DNA from: Pseudomonadota bacterium
Lineage (GTDB): Bacteria; Pseudomonadota; Gammaproteobacteria; Burkholderiales; Sulfuriferulaceae
Length of the DNA: 48,213 nucleotides
Reading direction: 5' to 3'
NCBI GenBank assembly: GCA_021845925.1
Contig: JAJZUW010000014.1
Span: forward strand, 1 to 48,213
Shown: in pieces, positions 25,767 through 35,614 of the stretch
Layout: every line of letters starts with the position of its first letter
Numbering within the stretch: the first letter of the stretch is position 1
Notes under the pieces: model-generated
Told to the model about the DNA's origin: nothing
The model's input: the letters and a program-made list of their open reading frames with translations, nothing else
Database searches by the model: none
Program-made: the position numbers and the translations under genes

Positions 25767-26944
25767 CGCAGAATCTGACCATTCTCGGCTCGACCGGCAC
25801 TATCGGCATCAACACGCTGGATGTGGTGGCCCGTCATCCGGATCGTTATCGGGTGTTTGCCTTGACTGGTCATGGTCAGATCGATGCACTGGCCGGACAA
25901 TGCCGACAGTTTTTGCCGCAGTATGCCGTGGTGCCGGACCAGGAGCGTGCTGCCCGGCTGGCTGACTTGCTGACCGGCCTTGATATCCGGATATTGACCG
26001 GCGTGAGCGGTCTGGAGCAGGTGGCGGCCGATCCGGCGGTGGACAGCGTGATGTGCGCGATTGTCGGTGCCGCTGGTCTTGCCCCGGCACTGGCAGCTGC
26101 CCGCGCCGGCAAACGCATTCTGCTGGCCAACAAGGAAACACTGGTCATGGCCGGCCACCTTTTCATGCAGGCGGTCGCCGATGGTGGGGCAACCCTGCTG
26201 CCGATCGACAGCGAGCACAATGCGATTTTCCAGAGCCTGCCGGCAAATTACAGTGGTGAACCCCACCGTTCGGGTGTGCGCAGGATATGGCTGACTGCCT
26301 CCGGCGGGCCTTTTCGCAACCGACCGGTAGAAGAACTGCCTGCGGTGACGCCGGAAGAAGCCTGTGCACATCCCAACTGGGTGATGGGCCGGAAAATTTC
26401 GGTTGATTCAGCCACCATGATGAACAAGGGGCTGGAAGTGATTGAAGCGCGCTGGCTGTTTGATGTGGCAGCCGAGCAGATTGAAGTGGTCATCCATCCA
26501 CAAAGCGTCATTCATTCGATGGTGGATTATCTGGACGGATCGGTGATTGCCGAATTGGGCAACCCGGACATGCGTACGCCGATTGCACATGCCCTGGCCT
26601 GGCCAGAACGCATCGCCTCTGGTGTGAGCCCGCTGGATCTGGTGGGCAAGAACCTGACTTTCGAACAGCCTGATCTGCAGCGTTTTCCCTGTCTTGCGCT
26701 TGCCTTCGAGGCATTGGCCGAAGGCGGCATGTTTGCCACGGCGCTCAATGCAGCCAATGAAGAAGCGGTGGCTGCATTTCTGGACCGTCAGATCCGCTTC
26801 GACCAGATTGCCAGCGTCAATGCCGAAGTGATGCGCTGCGCAGCCCGCACGCCGGCCCGTGACCTGGACGACCTGATCGAGGCCGATCGCCAGGCCCGCC
26901 GGCAGGCCGGCGAACGCATTCAGTTGCTTTCCCGACCAACATGA
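25763..26944 (+). CDS. dxr: 1-deoxy-D-xylulose 5-phosphate reductoisomerase
   Basis: This is the first committed step of the MEP isoprenoid pathway, supplying uppS. The 393 residues have the NADPH site [31 protein letters not shown], the metal and substrate site [15 protein letters not shown], the flexible loop ASGGPFR and [23 protein letters not shown] overlaps join it to both cdsA and rseP. Confidence 0.96.
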   Translation: MTQNLTILGSTGTIGINTLDVVARHPDRYRVFALTGHGQIDALAGQCRQFLPQYAVVPDQERAARLADLLTGLDIRILTGVSGLEQVAADPAVDSVMCAIVGAAGLAPALAAARAGKRILLANKETLVMAGHLFMQAVADGGATLLPIDSEHNAIFQSLPANYSGEPHRSGVRRIWLTASGGPFRNRPVEELPAVTPEEACAHPNWVMGRKISVDSATMMNKGLEVIEARWLFDVAAEQIEVVIHPQSVIHSMVDYLDGSVIAELGNPDMRTPIAHALAWPERIASGVSPLDLVGKNLTFEQPDLQRFPCLALAFEALAEGGMFATALNAANEEAVAAFLDRQIRFDQIASVNAEVMRCAARTPARDLDDLIEADRQARRQAGERIQLLSRPT

Positions 26945-28293
26945 ACCTGTTGACCACTCTGGCTGCGTTTTTGGTGGCCCTGGCGATTCTTGTCGTGGTT
27001 CACGAACTGGGCCATTATTTCGCCGCGCGTTGGTGTGGCGTACGGGTATTGCGTTTTTCGTTCGGTTTTGGTCCGATACTGGCAAGCTGGCAAGCTCGTC
27101 CGGAAACAACTGAGTGGGTCGTATCAGCCGTGCCGCTGGGTGGCTATGTCAGCATGCTGGAACAAAGCCAGCCCGGACTGACCGAAGCGGAGCGCCAGCA
27201 GACATTTGAAAGCAGACCGGTACTGCAGCGCATGTTTGTTGTCGCGGCCGGGCCTCTGGCCAATCTGGGACTGGCCGTGCTGATCTACTGGCTGATCTAT
27301 CTGCATGGCGTGGTGGTGATGCGGGCGGTGGTGAATGAACCACCTACCGGGACACCCGCTGCCATGGCCGGATTGCATGCCGGTGACCGGATTGTTCGCG
27401 CAGGCCGTGAATCAACGCCGGGCTGGGATGATCTCAACTGGGCGCTGATGCAGGCTGCCGGTGACCGCGAACCGATGGTGCTGACACTGGCAAATGGCGA
27501 AACCAGACGCATTTCATTGCAGAATGTCCGCATGGAAGATGAATCGGCATCGGTCAGTACCCAGCTTGGCCTGCAGCCGTGGGAACCACCACTGCCGGCA
27601 GAGGTGGGAGAGGTGCTGCCGGACAGTGTGGCAGGTCAGGCTGGCCTGCAGGCCGGTGATCTGGTGCTTTCGCTGGATGGACAACCGGTCGCCAGCTGGC
27701 AGTCGCTGGCAAGCGAGGTCCGGGCGTCACCCGGCAAGACACTGCATCTGGTGGTGCGCCGGCAAGGGCAGCAGATCGCGTTGAGCATGGTGCCGGCCAG
27801 CATCCAGGCTGACGGCAAGACCATCGGCCGGATAGGCGTCGCGCCGCATATCGATGCGCATCTGACCAGCAGCCTGTTCGAAACCGAGCAGTATGATGCC
27901 GGGCCTGCATTCCTGGCGGCATTGCACCGCACTGGCGAGAGCATCAGGCTCAACCTGCATGCCATCGGCAGTCTGATAACCGGACGGGCATCCCTGGCCA
28001 GTGTATCGGGACCGCTGACCATTGCGGATTACGCCGGCAAAACAGCCCGCATGGGTGTGATGGCCTTTGCCAGCTTTCTGGCGCTGATCAGTGTTGGTCT
28101 GGGCGTGCTGAATTTATTACCGGTGCCAATATTGGATGGCGGTCATTTGCTGTATCATATGGCGGAGTTGGTCAGGGGTGCGCCCGTGTCCGAACGGGCA
28201 GTCAGACTGGGGCAGCGGGTTGGAATGGCCATTCTGCTGACACTGATGGCTTTCGCTTTTTACAATGACATTACCCGGATTCTGGGTTCGTGA
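26941..28293 (+). CDS. rseP: Site-2 protease RseP
   Basis: This intramembrane zinc metalloprotease releases envelope-stress sigma factor from its anti-sigma factor. The 450 residues have HELGH at 21-25 in TM1, two PDZ domains (about 115-195 and 205-285) and the second catalytic motif [13 protein letters not shown] near residue 395. The motifs for zinc binding (His21, His25 and the Asp of LDGG) are intact. It sits directly upstream of bamA, the usual arrangement. Confidence 0.95.
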   Translation: MNLLTTLAAFLVALAILVVVHELGHYFAARWCGVRVLRFSFGFGPILASWQARPETTEWVVSAVPLGGYVSMLEQSQPGLTEAERQQTFESRPVLQRMFVVAAGPLANLGLAVLIYWLIYLHGVVVMRAVVNEPPTGTPAAMAGLHAGDRIVRAGRESTPGWDDLNWALMQAAGDREPMVLTLANGETRRISLQNVRMEDESASVSTQLGLQPWEPPLPAEVGEVLPDSVAGQAGLQAGDLVLSLDGQPVASWQSLASEVRASPGKTLHLVVRRQGQQIALSMVPASIQADGKTIGRIGVAPHIDAHLTSSLFETEQYDAGPAFLAALHRTGESIRLNLHAIGSLITGRASLASVSGPLTIADYAGKTARMGVMAFASFLALISVGLGVLNLLPVPILDGGHLLYHMAELVRGAPVSERAVRLGQRVGMAILLTLMAFAFYNDITRILGS

Positions 28294-28295
28294 AC

Positions 28296-30593
28296 ATGCA
28301 TAAAACTATTGTTGCCGCACTGGTCTCCGCCATCTGGATGACTGCGGCAAATGCCGATGACGGCTTTGTGGTCAAGGATATCCGTGTCGAGGGCCTGCAA
28401 CGTACCGAAGCGGGTACCGTTTTCAGCTATCTGCCGGTCAAGGTCGGAGAACAGTTCGACAGCGACAAGGCTGACCAGGCCATCCATGCGTTGTATGCAA
28501 CCGGATTTTTCCGCGACATCAGGCTGGAGCGTCAGGGCAATGTGCTGGTGGTTGCGGTCGTCGAACGGCCTTCGATCGACAAGATCAACATCACCGGCAA
28601 CGACGAGTTTACCACCGAGCAGCTGACAGATGGCTTGAAGCAGGCCAATCTTGCCAACGGTCTCATCTTCGACCAGTCTGCACTCGACCGTGCCACCCAG
28701 GAAATCAAACGGCTCTATTATTCGCACGGACACTATTCGGCGGAAGTCACGGCAACCGTGACGCCGCTGGCGCGCAACCGGGTGGATGTCAATTTCAAGA
28801 TCGATGAAGGCAAGGTAGCCCGGATCCACGACATCAACTTTGTCGGTAACAAGGTGTTTACCGAAAAGCAGCTGCGCAAGGTCATCACGCTGACCACGCC
28901 GAACTGGTTGACCTGGTACACCAAGGATGATCAGTATTCGCGCGAAAAGCTGTCTGGCGACCTGGAATCCCTGCGTTCCTGGTATCTGGATCATGGCTAT
29001 CTGGAATTCAATATCGATTCCACCCAGGTGCAGATTACGCCGGACCGGACCAATATTTACCTGACCATCAACCTGACCGAGGGTGAACGTTATACCGTGA
29101 CCGGCATCAAGCTGGCCGGCAATCTGCTGCTGCCGGAAGATGAGCTGCGCAAGCTGATTGCAATCCAGCCGGGCGACATCTTCTCGCGCAAGAAGGTTAC
29201 CGAGGCGTCCAAGGCCATCGGCGACCGTCTGGGCAAGGATGGCTATGCGTTTGCCAATGTGAACGCCGTCCCACAGGTGGATAAGGAAAAACACACGGTC
29301 AACTTCACGTTTGTCGTTGATCCAGGTCACCGGGTTTATGTCCGGCATATCAGTTTCCACGGCAACGACCGCACACGGGATGAAGTCGTGCGGCGTGAAT
29401 TCCGCCAGATGGAAGGAGCATGGTATGCCTCCGATCTGATCCAGTTGTCCAAGACCCGTGTGCAGCGCCTTGGCTACTTCAGCGATGTGACGGTCGATAC
29501 GCCGCCGGTTCCGGGAACCAATGACCAGGTGGACCTGAGCGTCAAGGTCAAGGAAATTCCTACCGGAAGCATCATGGCCGGTGTCGGTTTTGCTTCCCAG
29601 GAAGGTCTGATCCTGTCTGGCTCGATTTCGCAGAATGACCTGTTTGGCAGCGGTAATGCACTCACGCTGTCCATCAACAGCAGCCCGTTCAGTCAAGTCT
29701 ACTCACTGTCGTATACCAACCCCTATACCACGGCAGATGGCCTGAGCAGCGGTTATGACATCTACAAGAACGTGACCAATACCTCGTATCTGTCCACGCT
29801 GGCACCATTCAAGAACGTGACAGTTGGCATGGGCGGACGTCTGGCGATTCCGCTCAACGAAAAAGATACCATGAGCCTGGGTCTGGCTGTCGAACGCATC
29901 CACATCGATGCGTTGACCGGCAGTCCACCCCCATATGTCAACTTTGTCAACCAGTATGGCAGCTATAACAACAATGTCCGCTTTACCTGGGGTTGGGCGC
30001 GCGATACACGTGACAGCCTGATCTATCCGACCCAGGGTATGCTGGAGCGCGTGTATGGCGAGCTGGGCGTGCCACCGGGTAGTCTTGACTACTACAAGGT
30101 GTCCTACCAGCAGCAATGGTTCAAACCGATCACCAAGTCACTGGTGCTTGAGCTGAACGGTGAAGTGGGTGTTGGCGGTGGTTTTGGCGGGCAAGGTTTG
30201 CCGTTCTTTGAATATTTCTATGCCGGTGGCGTGAATGACGTGCGTGGCTATGATATTTCAACCATCGGTCCGAAATATTACGACCCGATTTCCGGCATGT
30301 ACATTGCCAGCGGAGGCTCGAAACGTATCGTCGGCAATGCCGAACTGATGTTCCCGATGCCAGGCATGGAAGACAACCACCAGGTTCGCCTGAGCGTGTT
30401 TGTTGACATGGGTGACATTCTTGGACCAGGCGGCGAAAGCTTCTCGTCGCAGCCGATGCGTTATTCAACCGGTTTCGCGCTGAACTGGATTTCGCCGGTC
30501 GGCCCGTTGAAGTTCAGTCTGGCACACGCGCTCAATCCGCAGCCATACGACGTGACTGCACCATTCCAGTTTACCCTGGGCCAGGTGTTCTGA
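28296..30593 (+). CDS. bamA: Outer-membrane protein assembly factor BamA
   Basis: The core of the BAM complex inserts beta-barrel proteins into the outer membrane. The roughly 765 residues carry a signal peptide (MHKTIVAALVSAIWMTAANA), five POTRA domains (about 22-420) and an Omp85 barrel with the lid-loop motif VNDVRGYD near residue 645, ending in Phe as outer-membrane barrels do. ATG 28296 is preferred because it gives a clean signal peptide; GTG 28290, overlapping the rseP stop, is possible. skp follows after 12 bases. Confidence 0.95.
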   Translation: MHKTIVAALVSAIWMTAANADDGFVVKDIRVEGLQRTEAGTVFSYLPVKVGEQFDSDKADQAIHALYATGFFRDIRLERQGNVLVVAVVERPSIDKINITGNDEFTTEQLTDGLKQANLANGLIFDQSALDRATQEIKRLYYSHGHYSAEVTATVTPLARNRVDVNFKIDEGKVARIHDINFVGNKVFTEKQLRKVITLTTPNWLTWYTKDDQYSREKLSGDLESLRSWYLDHGYLEFNIDSTQVQITPDRTNIYLTINLTEGERYTVTGIKLAGNLLLPEDELRKLIAIQPGDIFSRKKVTEASKAIGDRLGKDGYAFANVNAVPQVDKEKHTVNFTFVVDPGHRVYVRHISFHGNDRTRDEVVRREFRQMEGAWYASDLIQLSKTRVQRLGYFSDVTVDTPPVPGTNDQVDLSVKVKEIPTGSIMAGVGFASQEGLILSGSISQNDLFGSGNALTLSINSSPFSQVYSLSYTNPYTTADGLSSGYDIYKNVTNTSYLSTLAPFKNVTVGMGGRLAIPLNEKDTMSLGLAVERIHIDALTGSPPPYVNFVNQYGSYNNNVRFTWGWARDTRDSLIYPTQGMLERVYGELGVPPGSLDYYKVSYQQQWFKPITKSLVLELNGEVGVGGGFGGQGLPFFEYFYAGGVNDVRGYDISTIGPKYYDPISGMYIASGGSKRIVGNAELMFPMPGMEDNHQVRLSVFVDMGDILGPGGESFSSQPMRYSTGFALNWISPVGPLKFSLAHALNPQPYDVTAPFQFTLGQVF

Positions 30594-30605
30594 CGGAGGT
30601 AACCG

Positions 30606-31097
30606 ATGCTTGTCATGAGGATTCTGCTGATGTTCTTGCTGGCTGGCTGGCTGCTGCCAGCCATGGCCGATGGCAAGATTGGCTTTGTTGATACCGACCG
30701 GGTTTTTCGCGAAGCGCCGATAGCGGTTGCCGCGCAGAAAAAACTGGAAAAGGAATTTGCCCCGCGGGGTGCCGCATTGCAGAAGGAAGCGCAAAAAATT
30801 CGCGATATGCAGGCACAGCTGGACAAGTCTGGTGATACGCTTTCAACAGTGGATCTGCACAACCGTGAACGCGAACTGGCCGACATGTCGCGTGATTATC
30901 AACGTGATCTGCGCGAGTTTCGTGAAGACCTCAATGCGCGGCGCAATGATGAGCTGATGCGCGTTCAGGATCGGGCGCGCAAGGCAATCAAGGCGTACGC
31001 CCAGTCCGAAAACTATGATGTCATTCTGGAAGACGCCGTCTATTTCAATCCGAAGATCGATATCACCGATCGGATCATTCACATGCTGAGCCAGTAG
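30606..31097 (+). CDS. skp: Periplasmic chaperone Skp (OmpH family)
   Basis: This periplasmic holdase carries unfolded outer-membrane proteins to BAM. The 163 residues have a signal peptide ending near PAMA, then DGKIGFVDTDRVFREAP, a long charged coiled-coil (about 45-125) and a C-terminal YDVILEDAVYFNPKIDITD strand, the standard OmpH layout. A ggaggt box five bases upstream supports ATG 30606; ATG 30615 is an alternative. It lies between bamA and lpxD as in many proteobacteria. Confidence 0.93.
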   Translation: MLVMRILLMFLLAGWLLPAMADGKIGFVDTDRVFREAPIAVAAQKKLEKEFAPRGAALQKEAQKIRDMQAQLDKSGDTLSTVDLHNRERELADMSRDYQRDLREFREDLNARRNDELMRVQDRARKAIKAYAQSENYDVILEDAVYFNPKIDITDRIIHMLSQ

Positions 31098-31112
31098 AAT
31101 CGGGTCAACAGC

Positions 31113-32156
31113 ATGCAGACGTATTCACTCGCGGAACTGGTAGAGCGCTTTGGCGGCCGGGTGGAAGGGGATTCGACAGTCCGGGTGGCCGGTATCGGCA
31201 GTCTGGCGCGCGCGGACGAGAACCAGATTTCCTTTCTGTCCAGCGTAAAATTTCGTGACCAGCTGGCAACCAGTCGCGCAAAGGCATTCATTTTAGGCGA
31301 AGGTGTCGTCGGCCCGGATGGCAAGCCGTCCATTGTCTGTGATAATCCCTACGCTTATTTTGCCCATGTTTCCGGTCTGTTCAATCCACCTCCGGAAGCA
31401 GAACCGGGCATTCATCCAGCTGCTGTGGTGCATCCCACGGCCGTTGTCGGTGCCGGTTGCAGCCTGGCCGCCGGCGTGGTGGTGGAACGGGATGCGCGCA
31501 TTGGCGACCATTGCGTCATCGGGCCAGGTTCTGTCATCGGACAGGCTGCGGTCATCGGAAACCATACCCGGCTGTACGCCAATGTCACCGTGTATCACCA
31601 TTGCGTACTCGGCGAACGGGTCATCCTGCATGCCGGCGTGGTCATTGGCGCCGATGGTTTCGGTCTGGCCAATGAACAGGGGCGCTGGGTCAAGATTCCA
31701 CAGGTGGGCCGGGTTGTCATCGGCAACGATGTGGAAGTGGGCGCGAATACCACCATCGACCGCGGCGCCCTGGACGATACCGTCATCCATGATGGCGTCA
31801 AGCTGGACAACCTGATCCAGGTGGCGCACAACGTGGAGATCGGCGAACATACTGCGATTGCCGCTTGTACCGGAATTGCAGGCAGTGCGCGAATTGGTGC
31901 GTATTGCACCATCGGAGGCGCGGCAATGATCTTCGGTCATATCGACATTGCCGATCACGTCAATATTTCAACCAACACGCTGATTACCAAATCGCTGCCT
32001 CATGCCGGAACCTATACGTCGGCACTGCCGTTTTCCGAACATTCGGAATGGCTGAAAAATGCGGTGCAGATGCGTCACCTGGACAGTATGGTCCGACGCA
32101 TCAGAGCGCTGGAAAAAAAGCTGGAAACGCTGGAGAGAACCAATGGAAATTCATGA
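31113..32156 (+). CDS. lpxD: UDP-3-O-acylglucosamine N-acyltransferase
   Basis: This is the third step of lipid A synthesis, N-acylation of UDP-3-O-acyl-glucosamine. The 347 residues have an N-terminal uridine-binding domain (about 1-100) and a left-handed beta helix of hexapeptide repeats (about 100-310). [21 protein letters not shown] contains the catalytic His. The C-terminal helix ends [11 protein letters not shown]. Its stop overlaps fabZ by 14 bases. Confidence 0.95.
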   Translation: MQTYSLAELVERFGGRVEGDSTVRVAGIGSLARADENQISFLSSVKFRDQLATSRAKAFILGEGVVGPDGKPSIVCDNPYAYFAHVSGLFNPPPEAEPGIHPAAVVHPTAVVGAGCSLAAGVVVERDARIGDHCVIGPGSVIGQAAVIGNHTRLYANVTVYHHCVLGERVILHAGVVIGADGFGLANEQGRWVKIPQVGRVVIGNDVEVGANTTIDRGALDDTVIHDGVKLDNLIQVAHNVEIGEHTAIAACTGIAGSARIGAYCTIGGAAMIFGHIDIADHVNISTNTLITKSLPHAGTYTSALPFSEHSEWLKNAVQMRHLDSMVRRIRALEKKLETLERTNGNS

Positions 32157-32577
32157 CATCATGTCCTATCTGCCGCACCGTTACCCGTTCCTGCTGGTGG
32201 ACCGGGTCATCAGCCTGAATCCTGGCAAGGACATTGTCGCGCTGAAAAATGTCACATTCAACGAACCGTTTTTCGGCGGCCATTTTCCGAATCACCCGGT
32301 CATGCCTGGCGTTCTCATTCTGGAAGCGCTGGCACAGGCCGCGGCTCTGCTGTCCTTCCGTACGGTCGATAACCCGCCCGGCAATGACGCCATTGTCTAT
32401 TTTGCCGGTATTGATGGTGCCCGTTTCAAACGTCCGGTCGTTCCCGGCGACCAGCTCACGCTGCATGCCGAAATCACCCGCCACCTGAAAGGCATCTGGA
32501 AGTACAAGGCACATGCCGAAGTGGATGGCCAGCTGGTCGCCGAAGCCGAACTGATGGCAACCTTGCGTCAGCCATGA
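32143..32577 (+). CDS. fabZ: 3-hydroxyacyl-ACP dehydratase FabZ
   Basis: The enzyme dehydrates 3-hydroxyacyl-ACP in fatty acid synthesis and competes with LpxA for its substrate. The 144-residue hot-dog fold protein starts [21 protein letters not shown]. Catalytic His and Glu are in [23 protein letters not shown] 32143 follows a ggagag box and matches the usual N-terminus; a longer frame upstream lies in lpxD. The stop overlaps lpxA (ATGA). Confidence 0.96.
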   Translation: MEIHDIMSYLPHRYPFLLVDRVISLNPGKDIVALKNVTFNEPFFGGHFPNHPVMPGVLILEALAQAAALLSFRTVDNPPGNDAIVYFAGIDGARFKRPVVPGDQLTLHAEITRHLKGIWKYKAHAEVDGQLVAEAELMATLRQP

Positions 32578-33359
32578 ACAGCGCGTCTGCCATTCATCCC
32601 ACCGCCATTGTGCATCCCGGTGCCCGGCTGGGCAAAGATGTCTCCATCGGTGCCTGGTCGCTGATCGGCGAACACGTTGTCATTGGCGATGGTACGCAGA
32701 TCGGCCCGCATGTGGTGGTGCAGGGCCACACCAGCATTGGTCGTGAAAACCGGATTTTTCAGTTCTGTTCGCTGGGCGAAATTCCGCAGGACAAAAAATA
32801 CCGCGACGAGCCCACCCGGCTGGAAATCGGCGACCGCAATGTCATTCGCGAATTCTGCACCTTCAACCTCGGCACGGTCCAGGATGTCGGTGTCACCAGC
32901 ATCGGCAATGACAACTGGATCATGGCCTACGTGCATATCGCGCACGATTGCCAGGTTGGCAACCACACGACATTTGCCAACAATGCATCGCTGGCTGGTC
33001 ATGTGCATGTGGCCGATTATGTGACTCTTGGTGGTTTTACCGGCGTGCACCAGTTCTGCAAGATTGGCGCTCATGTCATCACCGGCATTTCTTCGGTGGT
33101 GTTCAAGGATATTCCGCCTTACGTCATGGCAGCCGGACAACCGGCAACCCCGCATGGCATCAATAGCGAAGGGCTGCGCAGACGTGGTTTCTCACCCGAG
33201 GCAATTGCCGCCATCAAACGGGCATACAAGAGCCTGTATCGTTCCGGACTCACCGTGGCCGAGGCCGACGAACAATTGCGCCAGCTGGCGGAGTCTGTGC
33301 CCGAAGTGGCCGTGATGGCAGATTTTCTCACCCGTGCTGATCGCGGCATTATCCGTTGA
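32574..33359 (+). CDS. lpxA: UDP-N-acetylglucosamine acyltransferase
   Basis: This is the first step of lipid A synthesis, placing a 3-hydroxyacyl chain on UDP-GlcNAc. The 261 residues form a hexapeptide beta helix with the catalytic His in [13 protein letters not shown] and the signature [17 protein letters not shown] helical C-terminus follows ([20 protein letters not shown]). The length is normal. It is translationally coupled to fabZ and lpxB. Confidence 0.96.
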   Translation: MNSASAIHPTAIVHPGARLGKDVSIGAWSLIGEHVVIGDGTQIGPHVVVQGHTSIGRENRIFQFCSLGEIPQDKKYRDEPTRLEIGDRNVIREFCTFNLGTVQDVGVTSIGNDNWIMAYVHIAHDCQVGNHTTFANNASLAGHVHVADYVTLGGFTGVHQFCKIGAHVITGISSVVFKDIPPYVMAAGQPATPHGINSEGLRRRGFSPEAIAAIKRAYKSLYRSGLTVAEADEQLRQLAESVPEVAVMADFLTRADRGIIR

Positions 33360-33361
33360 CC

Positions 33362-34516
33362 ATGGCTGGCGGCATCCGTATTGCAGTGGTGGCGGGAGAA
33401 GCTTCTGGCGATCTGCTGGGCAGCCATCTGATCCGTGCCCTGCAGGCACGCTGTCCGTCGATCCATTTTTATGGCATCGCGGGTCCGAAAATGATGGCGG
33501 CCGGTGCTGCCAGTCTGGTTCCCATGGAAAAACTGTCGGTGAGCGGTTATGCCGAAGTTCTGCGCCATCTGCCTGAATTGCTGCGCATCCGACGTCGCCT
33601 GCGTGACCAGTTGCTGGTCGATCCACCCGACCTGTTCATCGGTATCGATGCGCCGGATTTCAATTTTGATCTGGAAATGGCACTGAAGGCCAAGGGCATC
33701 CCGACCTTGCATTTTGTCAGTCCGTCGATCTGGGCCTGGCGCGGCGAACGGATTCACAAGATTGCCAAGGCAGTCAGCCACATGCTGGTGGTATTCCCGT
33801 TTGAAGAAGACATTTACCGCAAGGCCGGGATTCCGGTTACCTATGTCGGCCACCCGCTGGCGGACAGCCTGCCTGCCGAACCCGACCGTGCAGCGGCACG
33901 CCAGCAACTGGACGTACCCGCAGTAGCACCGGTTCTGGCCATGTTGCCCGGCAGCCGGGTCAACGAACTGCGCCAGCATGCGCGTCTGTTTGTTGAAACA
34001 GCTGAGGTGCTGCACCAGTCGGTGCCGGAGATGCAGTTTCTGGTGCCTGTGGTGAGCCAGCAGACCAGGCAACTGTTTCAGGATGCCTGGCAATCGGTGA
34101 ATCCGCAGCTGCCGATACGCATCGTGTTTGGTCACGCGCATATGGTCATGACGGCAGCCGATCTGGTGCTGGTGGCTTCCGGAACTGCCACGCTGGAAGC
34201 TGCACTGCTCAAACGTCCGATGGTCATCACGTACAGGGTGGCCAGAACCACGGCCTGGCTGATGCGCAGGCGGGCTTATCTGCCCTGGGTGGGATTGCCC
34301 AACATCCTGGCCCGTCGCGACCTGGTGCCGGAAATCCTGCAGGAAGCAGCTACGCCGCAATCTCTGGCCACGGCGGTGCTGGCGCTGTACCGTGATCCGC
34401 AACGACAGCAGGACATGGTCGCCGAATTCACCCGTCAGTATGACAGCCTGCGCTGTGGCACGGCGGAACGGATTGCCGAAGCGGTTTTGCCGTTTTTGGG
34501 TGGTCGATGCCACTGA
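33362..34516 (+). CDS. lpxB: Lipid-A-disaccharide synthase
   Basis: This GT-B glycosyltransferase joins UDP-diacylglucosamine and lipid X. The roughly 384 residues show [34 protein letters not shown], the [14 protein letters not shown] motif, [18 protein letters not shown] and the acceptor-side [21 protein letters not shown] 33362 is chosen over the in-frame TTG at 33356. Its end overlaps rnhB by 10 bases. Confidence 0.95.
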   Translation: MAGGIRIAVVAGEASGDLLGSHLIRALQARCPSIHFYGIAGPKMMAAGAASLVPMEKLSVSGYAEVLRHLPELLRIRRRLRDQLLVDPPDLFIGIDAPDFNFDLEMALKAKGIPTLHFVSPSIWAWRGERIHKIAKAVSHMLVVFPFEEDIYRKAGIPVTYVGHPLADSLPAEPDRAAARQQLDVPAVAPVLAMLPGSRVNELRQHARLFVETAEVLHQSVPEMQFLVPVVSQQTRQLFQDAWQSVNPQLPIRIVFGHAHMVMTAADLVLVASGTATLEAALLKRPMVITYRVARTTAWLMRRRAYLPWVGLPNILARRDLVPEILQEAATPQSLATAVLALYRDPQRQQDMVAEFTRQYDSLRCGTAERIAEAVLPFLGGRCH

Positions 34517-35085
34517 TCTGTGGTGTCGATGAAGCGGGCAGGGGCCCACTGGCCGGTCCGGTTTATGCGGCTGCCGTCATTTTGCCTGACCAATTCCAGC
34601 TGGCTGGCCTGACCGATTCCAAAAAGCTGTCCGAACGACAGCGCCATCACCTGGAACGGCAAATTTGCGAAACTGCCATCGCCTTTGCCGTAGCGTCCGC
34701 TTCCGTGGCGGAAATCGACAGTCTCAATATTCTGCGCGCTTCGCTGCTGGCCATGCAGCGCGCCGTCGAAGCGCTGTCTCGCCAGCCGGACGAGCTGCTG
34801 GTCGACGGGCTGCATGTGCCAGATACCGGCATTCTGGCGCGCGCGATCGTGCAGGGCGATGTCAGCGAAGCCTGCATTTCGGCCGCATCCATTTTGGCCA
34901 AGAATGCGCGCGACCGCGAGTTGCTGCGTTTGCACGAGATATATCCGCAATATGGATTTGACCGTCACAAAGGCTATCCGACTGCTGCGCATCTGGCTGC
35001 GCTCGAGCGGTTTGGCGCGTGTGCGGAACACAGAACCAGTTTTGCGCCGGTTCGGCGTATAATCGCCCAGGTCACGTTATTCTGA
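34507..35085 (+). CDS. rnhB: Ribonuclease HII
   Basis: The enzyme removes ribonucleotides from RNA/DNA hybrids. The 192 residues start with the catalytic motif [19 protein letters not shown] (DEAGRG). [21 protein letters not shown] and the C-terminal [21 protein letters not shown] follow, all typical of RnhB. It completes the lpx block. Confidence 0.95.
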   Translation: MPLICGVDEAGRGPLAGPVYAAAVILPDQFQLAGLTDSKKLSERQRHHLERQICETAIAFAVASASVAEIDSLNILRASLLAMQRAVEALSRQPDELLVDGLHVPDTGILARAIVQGDVSEACISAASILAKNARDRELLRLHEIYPQYGFDRHKGYPTAAHLAALERFGACAEHRTSFAPVRRIIAQVTLF

Positions 35086-35095
35086 AGGGAACATC

Positions 35096-35542
35096 ATGAT
35101 TTTTGCGCGTTTTTTCCATGTCATCAGTGTGGTTGTCTGGGTGGGCGGCATGTTTTTCGCCTACATGGCATTGCGTCCGGTGGCGGCCGAACGGCTGGAA
35201 CCGCCACAACGTCTGCGTTTGTGGGAAGGGGTGTTCAGCAAGTTTTTTCCGTGGGTCTGGACCGCAGTGGCGCTGATTCTTTTCACTGGCATGGCGATGC
35301 TGATGATGGCTGGCAAACCGGCCATGTACATGATGTTGATGGCGACCACAGGTATTCTGATGATGCTGTTGTTTGCCCATATCTATTTTGCCTTGTTTCT
35401 CAAGCTCAAACGGGCTGTGGCGGCGGAAGACTGGCCTGTTGGCGGTCTGGTTCTGGGCAAAATCCGCAAGATGGTCGGGTTGAATCTGATTCTTGGTCTG
35501 GTGACGGTGACCATTGCGACACTGGGTCCGCTGCTGGGTTAA
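35096..35542 (+). CDS. Four-helix integral membrane protein, CopD-like
   Basis: The 148-residue hydrophobic protein has four predicted membrane helices (about 4-24, 50-72, 78-102 and 126-146). The first helix carries ARFFHVISVVVWVGGMFFAYMALRPV, with a His and WVGG as in CopD / DUF2269-type proteins, some of which bind haem or copper. No metal motif beyond that His is obvious, so function stays open. A gaaggga box precedes ATG 35096 after 10 bases of gap from rnhB, and a terminator follows, making it the last gene of the block. Confidence 0.65.
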   Translation: MIFARFFHVISVVVWVGGMFFAYMALRPVAAERLEPPQRLRLWEGVFSKFFPWVWTAVALILFTGMAMLMMAGKPAMYMMLMATTGILMMLLFAHIYFALFLKLKRAVAAEDWPVGGLVLGKIRKMVGLNLILGLVTVTIATLGPLLG

Positions 35543-35570
35543 GCTCCGTTAGCCAACCATTTACCCAATA

Positions 35571-35600
35571 AAAACGGCCACCCGAGGGTGGCCGTTGTTT
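35571..35600. terminator. Bidirectional intrinsic terminator
   Basis: The stem CGGCCACCC (35575-35583) / GGGTGGCCG (35586-35594) has TTGTTTT on the right (plus strand). On the minus strand it is followed by TTTTTATT. It separates the convergent membrane-protein gene and TonB-dependent receptor gene. Confidence 0.8.
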
Positions 35601-35614
35601 TGCCTTGGCTTGTG

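Noticed and set aside
28260-29696. 478-codon frame antisense to bamA
   Set aside because: BamA on the plus strand is unambiguous with POTRA and barrel motifs.
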